Source: Planctomycetaceae bacterium
GTDB taxonomy: Bacteria; Planctomycetota; Planctomycetia; Planctomycetales; Planctomycetaceae
Assembly: GCA_020850695.1 (NCBI GenBank)
Contig: JADZEF010000130.1
Coordinates: forward strand, 1-41,673
Direction of reading: 5' to 3'
Length of the DNA: 41,673 bases
The stretch's first letter is position 1. The number at the start of each line of letters is the position of its first letter. The translations under genes and the position numbers were made by a program. The notes under the pieces are model-generated. The model had not been told where the DNA came from, made no database searches, and saw only the letters and a program-made list of their open reading frames with translations. Shown here piece after piece: positions 34,402-41,673 of the stretch.

Positions 34402-35085
34402 ATGGCGCAAAACCCGATTGCTGCATCGCTCGAGATCCTCGCGGAACCGGTTTCGGGCATCCGATCGAGCGGCGGCCGCGAGGCCGCACGCAATCCCACC
34501 TTGTGGCATCGCCTCGTTGAAGTCATCCGGGGCTCGATTCGGACGGGGCGAACATCGAAGCCTGTCGCCGATCTTTCCTATCCGCTCTCATCGCCGCAGG
34601 AATGCGCCGACGCTCATCTGGAAGAGATCGAGGAAGCGTTCGGCAAGTCATCTCGCGGTTCGAATCAGGCAGCGCTTCTGAAGAAGCTCGCGGGGTGGTG
34701 GATGACCTCCTTCGGCAACGAACTGGACGCCGAATGGGATGGTTCGACCGATCGTTGGCGCGAGTCGTTGCGGTCGATTCGCGGGGTGAATCACGAGACA
34801 GCGGATCGACTCCTGCTGTGGGTCGCCGAGAAGCCGGCCTGGCCGGTCTCTCGGGCTTCCATACGCATCGCCTGCCGTCATGGATGGATCGAACCGACCG
34901 CGGAATATGACGAATGGCAATCGCTGTTTGTTCGAGGCTGCGATTCGAACGTTGACGCGCTGCGGGCCCTGTCATCCCGTTTTGACGAGATCGGCCGCAC
35001 CCACTGCGGGCCGAAACCGAAGTGCGAGGGGTGCCCTCTCGCCCCGCTCCTTCCATCGGGCGGACCGCGAGAGATGTTCGATTGA
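34402..35085 (+). CDS. Degenerate endonuclease III-like (HhH-GPD) protein
   Basis: 227 residues from the ATG at 34402, close to the 211 of E. coli Nth; starts at 34282 or 34249 are possible, and none has a clear ribosome binding site. The body follows the HhH-GPD fold: LVEVIRGSIRTGRTSKPVAD, LKKLAGWWMTSFGNEL, a helix-hairpin-helix at IRGVNHETADRLLL (about 126-139) and WPVSRASIRIACRHGWI. The C-terminus HCGPKPKCEGCPLAPLLP resembles the iron-sulfur loop, but with only three cysteines (C202, C208, C211). By eye, the catalytic Lys position is Glu (HETAD) and the catalytic Asp position is Ser (PVSRAS). It may bind DNA without cutting it, or use other chemistry. It is divergent from the fusion gene at 34250. 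Confidence 0.75.
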   Translation: MAQNPIAASLEILAEPVSGIRSSGGREAARNPTLWHRLVEVIRGSIRTGRTSKPVADLSYPLSSPQECADAHLEEIEEAFGKSSRGSNQAALLKKLAGWWMTSFGNELDAEWDGSTDRWRESLRSIRGVNHETADRLLLWVAEKPAWPVSRASIRIACRHGWIEPTAEYDEWQSLFVRGCDSNVDALRALSSRFDEIGRTHCGPKPKCEGCPLAPLLPSGGPREMFD

Positions 35086-35203
35086 GCGTGCCATCCGTTG
35101 AAATCGCCGATCAGAGCTACCGACATCCACCCTTCTCGCTACACTTAAGGCACCAGTCGCGCACCCTCCGAATTCCGCATCAGTCCGCGAAGGACGAATC
35201 TGC

Positions 35204-35497
35204 ATGCCGGTCAAACCTTCCGATTCCCAGCGCAATGCCGCGACGTTCCTTGCGCTGTTCGGGTTGATGATTATCGCGTCCAGCCTGCTGGCCCTGATCA
35301 TCATGGTTTTGCCGCAAGCGATTGGTGTCGTGCTCGTCGTCGGCGGTTTCGCGATCATGGCCGCTCTGCAGTACATGATCTGGGGGTATTGGCTGTCGAA
35401 CACCGCTCCTGCCGCACCGGACCTGGTGGACGGTCACGCCGGTCCTGCGCGAGGGGGGGGTGGAATCGGTTCTGCCGGGGACGACGAACACTCCTGA
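35204..35497 (+). CDS. Small two-TM membrane protein, unrecognised
   Basis: 97 residues, with AAGGA about 8 nt before the ATG. Two hydrophobic helices (TFLALFGLMIIASSLLALII and VVLVVGGFAIMAALQYMIW) are separated by a short turn (VLPQAIG). The C-terminal 30 residues are Gly/Ala/Asp-rich and probably disordered. I recognise no family. It lies 119 nt after the endonuclease III-like gene and 152 nt before the HDOD gene, all on the plus strand. Confidence 0.65.
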   Translation: MPVKPSDSQRNAATFLALFGLMIIASSLLALIIMVLPQAIGVVLVVGGFAIMAALQYMIWGYWLSNTAPAAPDLVDGHAGPARGGGGIGSAGDDEHS

Positions 35498-35649
35498 GTC
35501 GGTCGCCGCGAACCGTGCGGCACACTCGGTTTTCCATGAGTCCCCATGCAGATGAGCTCCCTTGACCTATCCTTCCGGCGAAGACGGGATGCCGGGCGAA
35601 CGCAGTGAAGCGTTCCGTCGAGTCCCGAGAGGTCCGGAGTGGAAACGTC

Positions 35650-36609
35650 ATGGCCGCCCCCGTCGATTGGACCGCAATTCGCGAAGAAGCCCTGAAGGAC
35701 TTCTCGATTGCCGCCCTGCCGCCGACCCTGAAGCTTCCCGCTCTCCCCCACGCCGTCACACGATTCGTCGAACGGGCGAACGATCCCAACGTGACGATGA
35801 AGGACCTGGCGGGGATTGTCGAGACCGACACGGGCCTGACCGTTGAACTGCTGCGGCATGTCAACTCGGCCTTCATGGCGTTGCGGAATAAGGCGGGCAG
35901 CGTTCAGCAGGCGCTGTCGCTGCTGGGGTTGCGGCCCAGCAAGATGTTCCTGATGACAACCGGCATGCAGGCGGCCGTGCGGGCCAAGAATTCGAAGTTG
36001 ATCAATCAGGCGTGCTTTTGGAATGCGAGCCTTCAAAAGGCGCTGTTCGCCAAGGAAGTCGCCGTGCTGCTGAAGACGGACGCCGATCTGGCGTTCGCTG
36101 GAGCACTTCTTCAGGACTATCTTCTGCCCGTCGTGACGAACGACCTGTTCGATCCGTACCTGGAGTTCGTCAAGAATCGCGAGATGCATCCCCCCAACCT
36201 CTGCGATTACGAGCAGGGGCAGTTCCAATGGGATCATGCAGTCGCCGGCGCCTGTCTGGCGCATCGCTGGAACCTGCCGGACGATCTGGTCTGCTGCATC
36301 CTGTTCCATCACCAGGGCCTGCGATTGCTGGCCCATCCACAGCTCGGTCGTTCTCCCGCGGCGGCGGTGGCCCTCTCATCGCTCCTGCCCGATCAGCTGC
36401 GACAGAACTTTCACGGCCTCGAGCAGCTCGTCCTGCTCGAAAAGAAGTGGCCGGCCTTCAACGTGGAAGCGCTGGCGACCCGCGTCGACGAACAGCACAG
36501 GGAACTGGGGATCGGCGTCCACAACGACTTTCCGTTGCTCCGGCGCTGCAAGCCGGTCCTCGAGACCGATTTCAGCGACGGCATCCTGACAGCCGCGGCG
36601 AAAGCATAA
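35650..36609 (+). CDS. HDOD domain signalling protein
   Basis: 319 residues from the ATG at 35650 (GGAG upstream at somewhat long spacing). The HDOD domain spans about residues 25-230: [60 protein letters not shown] and [24 protein letters not shown] proteins resemble HD-GYP phosphodiesterases but lack the metal-binding HD pair; here the position reads [10 protein letters not shown]. They act as adaptors in signalling, motility and stress control. The last 90 residues have no recognised domain. It converges with the carboxylase gene, 17 nt apart. Confidence 0.87.
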   Translation: MAAPVDWTAIREEALKDFSIAALPPTLKLPALPHAVTRFVERANDPNVTMKDLAGIVETDTGLTVELLRHVNSAFMALRNKAGSVQQALSLLGLRPSKMFLMTTGMQAAVRAKNSKLINQACFWNASLQKALFAKEVAVLLKTDADLAFAGALLQDYLLPVVTNDLFDPYLEFVKNREMHPPNLCDYEQGQFQWDHAVAGACLAHRWNLPDDLVCCILFHHQGLRLLAHPQLGRSPAAAVALSSLLPDQLRQNFHGLEQLVLLEKKWPAFNVEALATRVDEQHRELGIGVHNDFPLLRRCKPVLETDFSDGILTAAAKA

Positions 36610-36626
36610 CGAGCGGCCAGCAGCCA

Positions 36627-38264
36627 TCACACCTGCAGCACGCCGGTGCGGAAGGGCTCGTTCTCGGCGTGGCGGGTCGAGACGTCGAGGGCGGTGATCA
36701 GCGCCGCACGCGTCTGCGCCGGCTCAATAATCTCGTCGACCCATCCCCGGGCGGCCGCGTAACGGATGTCGGTCTGCTCCTCATAGGATGCGACGATTTT
36801 CGTTCGCAACTCCTCCAGTTCCGCCGCGTCGGGCGCTTTGCCGCTGCGTTTGAGCGCTGCGATGTTGACGTCGAGAAGCGTCCCGGCCGCCTGGTGAGGG
36901 CCCATGACGGCGTATTGGGCCGTCGGCCAGGCAAAGATGAATCGCGGGTCGAACGCCTTGCCGCACAGCGCGTAATTGCCGGCGCCGTAGCTTCCTCCCA
37001 TCACCAGCGTGATCTTCGGCACGCGGCTGTTGGAGATTGCGTTGACCAGCTTGGCACCCGCCTTGATGATCCCCGCCTGCTCGCTGTCGCGGCCGACCAT
37101 GAAGCCGTAGACGTCCTGCAGGAAAACCAGAGGGGTCCACGTCTGGTTGCAGTCCATGATGAAGCGCGCCGCCTTGTCGGCGCTGTCGTGATAGATCACG
37201 CCGCCGAACTGCAAGCCTTCCTTCGGCGTTTTCTCCGGGTGGTGCTGATTGCCGACGATCCCAACCGTGTATCCGCCGATCCGGGCATATCCGCACACCA
37301 CGGTGCGGCCATACTCGGCCTTGTATTCCTGGAACGAATCCGCATCAACGAGGCAGGAAAGAATCTCGCGGATCTCGTAAGGCTTCTGCCGATCGAGCGG
37401 GAAGAGCGTCGTCAGATCGCCGGTCGGTCGGGCAGGATCCACCGAGTCGTCCCGGCGGAATAGCGGAGCGCGGACGTCGGTCGGCAGGGTCGCGGCGAGG
37501 GACCGCAACCGATTCAGGCAGGCGTTGTCGTCGGGTTCGCGGAAATCGATCGTCCCACTGATCTGAGCGTGCATCGCCGCCCCGCCCAGTTCTTCGTGGG
37601 AGACGTCCTGCCCGATCGAACTCTTCACGAGAGCCGGTGCGGCGAGATACATCCCCGAGCCTTCGGTCATCACCAGCTTGTCGCACAGCACGGGAAGATA
37701 GCCGCCCCCGGCGACGCAGTTCCCCATGATGGCCGCGAGCTGTGGAACGCCCATGGCGGAAAGGACCGCGTTGTTTCGGAAGATGCGGCCGAAGTCGTCC
37801 TCGTCCGGAAAGATCTCATCCTGGAGCGGCAGGAAGACGCCCGCCGAGTCGACGAGGTAGATCAGCGGCAGCCGGTTGATCATGGCGATCCGCTGGGCAC
37901 GCAGCACCTTCTTCGCCGTCATCGGAAAGAAGGCGCCGGCCTTCACCGTGGCATCGTTGGCAATGACCATGAAAGTGCGGCCCGCGACATGACCGAGCCC
38001 GCACACGACGCTCGCCGACGGGGCTCCTCCCCATTCCTGGTACATCTTCCACGCCGCGAAGCGGCCGAGCTCGAAGAACTCGGTGCCGGGGTCGATCAGA
38101 CTCGCGATCCGCTCGCGTGCGGTGAGCCGTTTTTTCTCGTGCTGACGTTCGATCGACTTTGCACCGCCCCCCAGCGCGATCTCGTCGCGCTGCGTGCGGT
38201 GCTCCGCGAGAAGCGTCGGCCAGTCGGCCTGCGGTCGAACGTCGCGGCGGGTGGAAGCGGGCAT
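36627..38264 (-). CDS. Acyl-CoA carboxylase beta (carboxyltransferase) subunit, methylcrotonyl-CoA type
   Basis: 545 residues from the ATG at 38264 (a longer frame adds 14 codons that overlap a hairpin). Carboxyltransferase features are QHEKKRLTARERIASLIDPG, AGAFFPMTAKKVLRAQRIA, YLVDSAGVFLPLQDEIFPDE, MGNCVAGGGYLPVLCDKLVM, and the C-terminal FLQDVYGFMVGRDSEQAG, VMGGSYGAGNYALCG. The pattern is closest to the beta subunit of methylcrotonyl-CoA carboxylase (leucine breakdown), but geranyl- or propionyl-CoA carboxylases are similar. The biotin-carrying alpha subunit is not in the window. Cytoplasmic. Confidence 0.9.
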   Translation of the reverse strand: MPASTRRDVRPQADWPTLLAEHRTQRDEIALGGGAKSIERQHEKKRLTARERIASLIDPGTEFFELGRFAAWKMYQEWGGAPSASVVCGLGHVAGRTFMVIANDATVKAGAFFPMTAKKVLRAQRIAMINRLPLIYLVDSAGVFLPLQDEIFPDEDDFGRIFRNNAVLSAMGVPQLAAIMGNCVAGGGYLPVLCDKLVMTEGSGMYLAAPALVKSSIGQDVSHEELGGAAMHAQISGTIDFREPDDNACLNRLRSLAATLPTDVRAPLFRRDDSVDPARPTGDLTTLFPLDRQKPYEIREILSCLVDADSFQEYKAEYGRTVVCGYARIGGYTVGIVGNQHHPEKTPKEGLQFGGVIYHDSADKAARFIMDCNQTWTPLVFLQDVYGFMVGRDSEQAGIIKAGAKLVNAISNSRVPKITLVMGGSYGAGNYALCGKAFDPRFIFAWPTAQYAVMGPHQAAGTLLDVNIAALKRSGKAPDAAELEELRTKIVASYEEQTDIRYAAARGWVDEIIEPAQTRAALITALDVSTRHAENEPFRTGVLQV

Positions 38265-38281
38265 GGATGGGATGGGTGTGG

Positions 38282-38318
38282 CGAGAACCCGTGCGTCTGA
38301 TCGCACGCGAGGTTCTCG
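38282..38318 (-). promoter_or_regulatory. Leader hairpin just upstream of the carboxylase gene
   Basis: CGAGAACC-CGTGCG (38282-38295) pairs with CGCACG-(CGA)-GGTTCTCG (38302-38318), giving 8 bp plus 6 bp with a 3-nt bulge and a 6-nt loop. It ends 17 nt before the ATG at 38264 on the minus strand, so it could be an operator or a leader stem affecting translation. Confidence 0.55.
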
Positions 38319-38585
38319 GTTGTGTGATGCGATGTCTGCGGTGTCCGCAAACCCTGTTGAACGGGCCTCAGAATTCTAAGGAGATCCCTGCCGGGGGAGA
38401 ACGTAACTTCGTCGGTCCGAAAGGGAAATCTTCGCCGAGAGTGATGCAGCAACGCCAAGCGACTGGTGAGTCCCGAGCCCGTGTGCGACGCGAGAAACCA
38501 TTACGGATGGTGGCCGCGCAACGTGAGATCCACGGCACTCGACACAAATCGAACGATTCGCAGGTCTTACGAAAAGTTTCCGCTG

Positions 38586-38602
38586 TTGGCATACCAGTTG
38601 CA
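38586..38602 (+). promoter_or_regulatory. Sigma-54 (RpoN) type promoter
   Basis: TTGGCATACCAGTTGCA carries the invariant -24 GG and -12 GC at the required spacing of 10 nt between the pairs. It differs from the TTGGCAC-N5-TTGCW consensus by one base (T for C after GGCA). Transcription would begin near 38613, about 65 nt before the start codon of the secreted protein gene. The rest of the 38265-38678 gap holds the carboxylase leader hairpin and no gene. Confidence 0.6.
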
Positions 38603-38678
38603 TTTTGATGTTCCGTCGCGAGCCGTCAGTGGCCGAGCGATTCTTAGGAGTTCATCTATTTCGAGTGAGGAGATGGCA

Positions 38679-39263
38679 ATGCCCCGCTATTGGAAACCGC
38701 AATACCTTCTCGCCCTGTTCGGCCTCGCAACTTTCGGCCTGGCCCCCGTGTTGGCTCAGGACGAATTTCGGCCGGATCCGCCTCGGGCGGCCATTGAAAA
38801 CCCCAACGCGCCGACCGGCGATCTTTCGGCGACCGTGCCGAGCGTTCGAGTCCCCGTGACGACTCCGGCAACCACGCCCCGCGCGGTGGTCGCCCCTCGT
38901 GTGAACTCGGCCACGACGATTCTGCGGCCCCCCGCCCTCATTGACTCGGATCCGGCCGACACCGCGGCGACCACCGACCCGGTGATCGGTCCCGCTCAAC
39001 AGCGGGCCCGGACTCTCCCTCGCATCACCCGATACAATCCCCGGCTGGTCCCTGGCGTCCGCGGACTTCGCGCACCCGTGCAGCAGGCGGATGAGGGTGT
39101 TGCAACGCCCGGCCTGCGAGTCCTCCCGATCAGGTCCCATTTGATCGGCAGCGAACAGTCCGGTCCCTACCATCGCGATCGATACCTGTTCTACGAACGC
39201 GACCGCCGCTTCAACCCGTCGCCCTATCCGGGCGGCGGCGGCAACTACAACCTGGTCTGGTGA
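38679..39263 (+). CDS. Hypothetical secreted Pro/Thr-rich protein
   Basis: 194 residues from the second of two close ATGs (38679), because AGGAG then has proper spacing; the first (38673) directly abuts it. A signal peptide (PQYLLALFGLATFGLAPVLA, cut before QDEF) is clear. The mature protein is rich in Pro, Thr, Ala and Arg, probably disordered (residues 35-130), and ends with an aromatic/basic part, RDRYLFYERDRRFNPSPYPG, then a Gly run and NYNLVW. I recognise no domain. It stands alone between a sigma-54-type promoter and a strong terminator, so it appears to be a separately regulated single-gene unit. Its coding value rests on these signals and on the signal peptide. Confidence 0.72.
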   Translation: MPRYWKPQYLLALFGLATFGLAPVLAQDEFRPDPPRAAIENPNAPTGDLSATVPSVRVPVTTPATTPRAVVAPRVNSATTILRPPALIDSDPADTAATTDPVIGPAQQRARTLPRITRYNPRLVPGVRGLRAPVQQADEGVATPGLRVLPIRSHLIGSEQSGPYHRDRYLFYERDRRFNPSPYPGGGGNYNLVW

Positions 39264-39313
39264 TCTGTGATCTCCGCTCGAAACTCCTTCGAGTCAGAGA
39301 AGTCGTCCCACGA

Positions 39314-39361
39314 GAATCGGCCGTCCCTCGCAGTTCAATGCGGGGGACGGCCGATTCGTTT
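39314..39361 (+). terminator. Rho-independent terminator of the secreted-protein gene
   Basis: GAATCGGCCGTCCC (39314-39327) pairs perfectly over 14 bp with GGGACGGCCGATTC (39344-39357), with an inner CGCA/TGCG pairing. GTTTTCTG follows on the plus strand. It lies 50 nt after the stop at 39263. Confidence 0.8.
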
Positions 39362-39420
39362 TCTGTCGTCGATTGTCGGAACGATGCGAGCGGCGTGGCT
39401 TCTGCGGGCGGAGTCGCCGT

Positions 39421-40326
39421 CTACGGCTTCGCAACCGAGTGCTGCCGCGCGCCGCCGAAGTACGTCCGATCCCGTTCTTCGAAGCCGGTGTAGTTGAGTA
39501 ATTCGTAGAGTTCCGAACGGGTCAACATCCGATCGACGAAGTCCCCCTGTGATCCTTCCGCGGCCAGCGCCTTCAAGGCGGCCTCCACCGCCCCCATCGC
39601 GACGCGCAGCATGGTCACCGGGAACAGCACGGCGGCGACTCCCACATCCCCCAGCTGCTTCAACGATAGCAGAGGGCTCTTCCCGAACTCCGTCATGTTC
39701 GCAAGAACGGGAACTGACACCTCGCGAGCGAAACGTTCGAATTCGGCGAGCGATTCCATCGCCTCGGGAAAAATCATGTCGGCGCCGGCCTCGACATACG
39801 CTTTCGCCCGATCGAGAGCGTCATCCATTCCGTTGACTCCCCGCGCATCCGTCCGCGCGATGATCACGAACGACGAGTCACGGCGTGCGGCGACCGCAGC
39901 GCGGAGCTTCGACACCATTGCGTTGCGGGTCACCAGCGATTTTCCGCTGAGGTGTCCGCACCGCTTCGGCATCTCTTGGTCTTCGAGATGCAACCCCGCC
40001 AGTCCGGCCCCTTCGAACAACTGGACCGTCCGTTCGACGGAGAGCGCCTCGCCGAACCCGGTATCGGCATCCGAAATGATCGGGATCTGAACGGCCTGGG
40101 CCAGGTAACGTCCCTGCTCCGCGAACTCCGTCTGGCTGATGAGTCCGACATCGGGCACCGCAGCCAGAGACGCGGACAGCGCCGCGCCGGACTGGTATCC
40201 CGCCCGAAATCCGGCCCGCTCGGCCATTCGGGCGACCAGAGCATTGAACACGCCGGGAATGGCGAGCGGTGCGGATTTCAGCGCCTCGCGGAAGCGGGCT
40301 CCGGGCGAAAGGGCGCTCGTGGTCAT
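39421..40326 (-). CDS. PrpB/ICL-family lyase (2-methylisocitrate lyase-like)
   Basis: 301 residues from the ATG at 40326. This is the isocitrate lyase/PEP mutase fold: GVFNALVARMAERAGFRAGY, SDADTGFG (metal-binding Asp at 86 and 88), GLHLEDQEMPKRCGH with the catalytic KRCGH loop (C123), FVIIARTDARGVNGMDDALD and DMIFPEAMESLAEF. The KRCGH loop and the length match PrpB, which splits 2-methylisocitrate to pyruvate and succinate in propionate breakdown. Oxaloacetate decarboxylases and carboxyphosphonoenolpyruvate-type enzymes share much of this. No prpC or prpD is nearby. It lies 72 nt after the dapL stop on the same strand. Confidence 0.88.
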   Translation of the reverse strand: MTTSALSPGARFREALKSAPLAIPGVFNALVARMAERAGFRAGYQSGAALSASLAAVPDVGLISQTEFAEQGRYLAQAVQIPIISDADTGFGEALSVERTVQLFEGAGLAGLHLEDQEMPKRCGHLSGKSLVTRNAMVSKLRAAVAARRDSSFVIIARTDARGVNGMDDALDRAKAYVEAGADMIFPEAMESLAEFERFAREVSVPVLANMTEFGKSPLLSLKQLGDVGVAAVLFPVTMLRVAMGAVEAALKALAAEGSQGDFVDRMLTRSELYELLNYTGFEERDRTYFGGARQHSVAKP

Positions 40327-40398
40327 TGCCGACTTCCTCGAAGATGCCGAGTTCCGATCCACGCGCCCGGTCCGCCCGAATTTCTGATTGGCACTTCT

Positions 40399-41628
40399 TT
40401 ACTTCGAGAGGGCGGCGAACCGTCGGACCGCCTCTTCGACGTTCTCCCGGCTGTTGAAGGCGCTCAACCGGAAGTACCCTTCGCCGCTGGCTCCGAACCC
40501 GCTGCCGGGCGTTCCGACGAGATGGGCCTGCGTGAGGAGCTTGTCGAAGAAGACCCAGCTCGACAGGTTGCCGGGCGTCTTGAGCCACACATACGGAGCG
40601 TTCACGCCTCCATACACCGCGACGCCCGCTTTGGTCAGGCCCTCTCGGAGCAGTCGCGCGTTTTCGAGGTAGAAGGCGATGATCTCGCGAACCTGCTTTT
40701 GTCCCTCGGGAGAGTAGACCGCTTCGGCCCCGCGTTGAATCACGTACGAGACGCCATTGAACTTCGTCGTGTGACGGCGGTTCCACAGAGCATGGACCGA
40801 CTGCCGCGTTCCGTTCGCCGTTCCGGTCAGTCCCTTCGGCACGACGGTGAAAGCGCACCGCGTTCCCGTGAAGCCGGCCGTCTTGCTGAAGCTGCGGAAC
40901 TCGATCGCCACGTCCTTGCCCCCTTCGATCTCGTAGATCGAATGCGGAATGGACGGATCGGTGATGTAGGCCTCATATGCCGCATCGTAGAGGATGATCG
41001 CATCGTTCGCCTTGGCGTACTGCACCCACTTCGCGAGCGTCTCGCGGGTGGCGACGGTTCCCGTGGGGTTGTTGGGATAGCAGAGATAGATGAGGTCGAC
41101 CTTGCGGTCGGGGAGCGGCGGCGTGAAATCGTTCGCCGCGGTCGCCGGCAGATAAACGAGGCCGCCGAACCGCCCCGCGTCGTCCGCCGGACCGGTATGG
41201 CCGGCCATCACGTTGGTGTCGACGTAGACGGGGTAAACGGGGTCGGTCACCGCCACGACGTTCTGCGAGCCGAAGATGTCGAGGATGTTGCCGGTGTCGC
41301 ACTTGGAGCCGTCGCTCACGAAGACTTCGTCGGCGACGACATTCACGCCGCGGGCGTTGTAGTCGTGCTTCGCGATCGCCTCGCGGAGGAAGTCGTACCC
41401 CTGCTCGGGTCCGTACCCGCGGAAAGTGGAACGGACCGCCATCTCATCGACCGCCTTGTGCATGGCGGCCGTGATGGCGGGGGGGAGGGGTTCGGTGACG
41501 TCGCCGATTCCGAGCCGGATGACCTTGGCCGAGGGGTTTTCGTCGCAGAACTTTTTGACGCGGCGGCCGATCTCGGGAAAGAGGTAGCCAGCCTTCAGCT
41601 TGAGGTAGTTCTCGTTGACCTGGGCCAT
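40399..41628 (-). CDS. dapL: DapL, LL-diaminopimelate aminotransferase
   Basis: 409 residues. This PLP enzyme converts tetrahydrodipicolinate straight to LL-diaminopimelate for lysine and peptidoglycan synthesis. Visible features are [20 protein letters not shown] at the start, [54 protein letters not shown] (N187), YDAAYEAYI (D215, Y218) and the PLP lysine K249 in [13 protein letters not shown]. The [13 protein letters not shown] and SKCDTGN patterns are specific to DapL among class I aminotransferases. The route occurs in plants, Chlamydiae, Planctomycetes and some others, in line with the assigned phylum. Cytoplasmic. Confidence 0.96.
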   Translation of the reverse strand: MAQVNENYLKLKAGYLFPEIGRRVKKFCDENPSAKVIRLGIGDVTEPLPPAITAAMHKAVDEMAVRSTFRGYGPEQGYDFLREAIAKHDYNARGVNVVADEVFVSDGSKCDTGNILDIFGSQNVVAVTDPVYPVYVDTNVMAGHTGPADDAGRFGGLVYLPATAANDFTPPLPDRKVDLIYLCYPNNPTGTVATRETLAKWVQYAKANDAIILYDAAYEAYITDPSIPHSIYEIEGGKDVAIEFRSFSKTAGFTGTRCAFTVVPKGLTGTANGTRQSVHALWNRRHTTKFNGVSYVIQRGAEAVYSPEGQKQVREIIAFYLENARLLREGLTKAGVAVYGGVNAPYVWLKTPGNLSSWVFFDKLLTQAHLVGTPGSGFGASGEGYFRLSAFNSRENVEEAVRRFAALSK

Positions 41629-41673
41629 CAGACGGTTCCGAAACGTTGGTGCAAGGACAGGGGACGGCGAGAC

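Overview
The window looks like a piece of a Planctomycetota chromosome. The main evidence is two copies of the phylum-typical pair DUF1549/DUF1553 (PSCyt2/PSD1) protein plus DUF1501 protein, a TatC with a very large loop insertion, LL-diaminopimelate aminotransferase (the DapL lysine route common in the PVC group), and a high-GC, loosely packed gene layout with many long antisense open frames. I found no rRNA, tRNA, CRISPR array, insertion sequence or prophage. Most genes look vertically inherited. Everything below was read from the sequence by eye, with no database search.

Layout. (1) 1-4988, minus strand: a CcdA/DsbD-like membrane protein with two thioredoxin-like domains, then DUF1549/DUF1553 and DUF1501 proteins, the last running off the left edge. 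(2) 5171-10858: a cluster of small stress-type genes: baeRF-like protein, CBS-pair protein, DUF2267, an alpha/beta-hydrolase fused to a phosphoribosyltransferase, DUF2007, hemerythrin-like and BON proteins. (3) 11376-18987, plus strand: a secreted trypsin-like protease, then a second DUF1549/DUF1553-DUF1501 pair followed by an Rpn/PD-(D/E)XK nuclease and a WD40 protein. The DUF1553 half here is split by a coiled coil of about 380 residues. (4) 19266-24662, minus strand: a CzcA/CzcB-type metal efflux pair preceded by a His-rich small secreted protein. (5) 24822-29615: tatC, a secreted protein with a secretin-like C-terminus, purQ, an overlapping small-protein/HNH nuclease pair and a free-standing I9-like inhibitor. 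(6) 29621-36609: thrS, a secreted methyltransferase-ceramidase fusion, a degenerate endonuclease III-like protein, a two-TM protein and an HDOD protein. (7) 36627-41628: an acyl-CoA carboxylase beta subunit, a secreted Pro/Thr-rich protein with a good sigma-54 promoter and a strong terminator, a PrpB-type lyase and dapL.

How genes may work together. The CXXCH motif in both DUF1549 proteins, together with the CcdA-like thiol transporter beside one of them, suggests an exported, possibly heme-binding or redox-active system whose DUF1501 partner carries a Tat-like signal in the second locus. The efflux pair exports divalent metals, with its outer-membrane channel encoded elsewhere. The stress cluster probably belongs to a general-stress regulon. 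The carboxylase and the PrpB-type lyase fit acyl-CoA and propionate catabolism.

The most unusual items are the methyltransferase-ceramidase fusion, the giant coiled coil inside DUF1553, the endonuclease III-like protein lacking its usual catalytic residues, a nested inverted repeat at 19141-19249, and the sigma-54 promoter at 38586.
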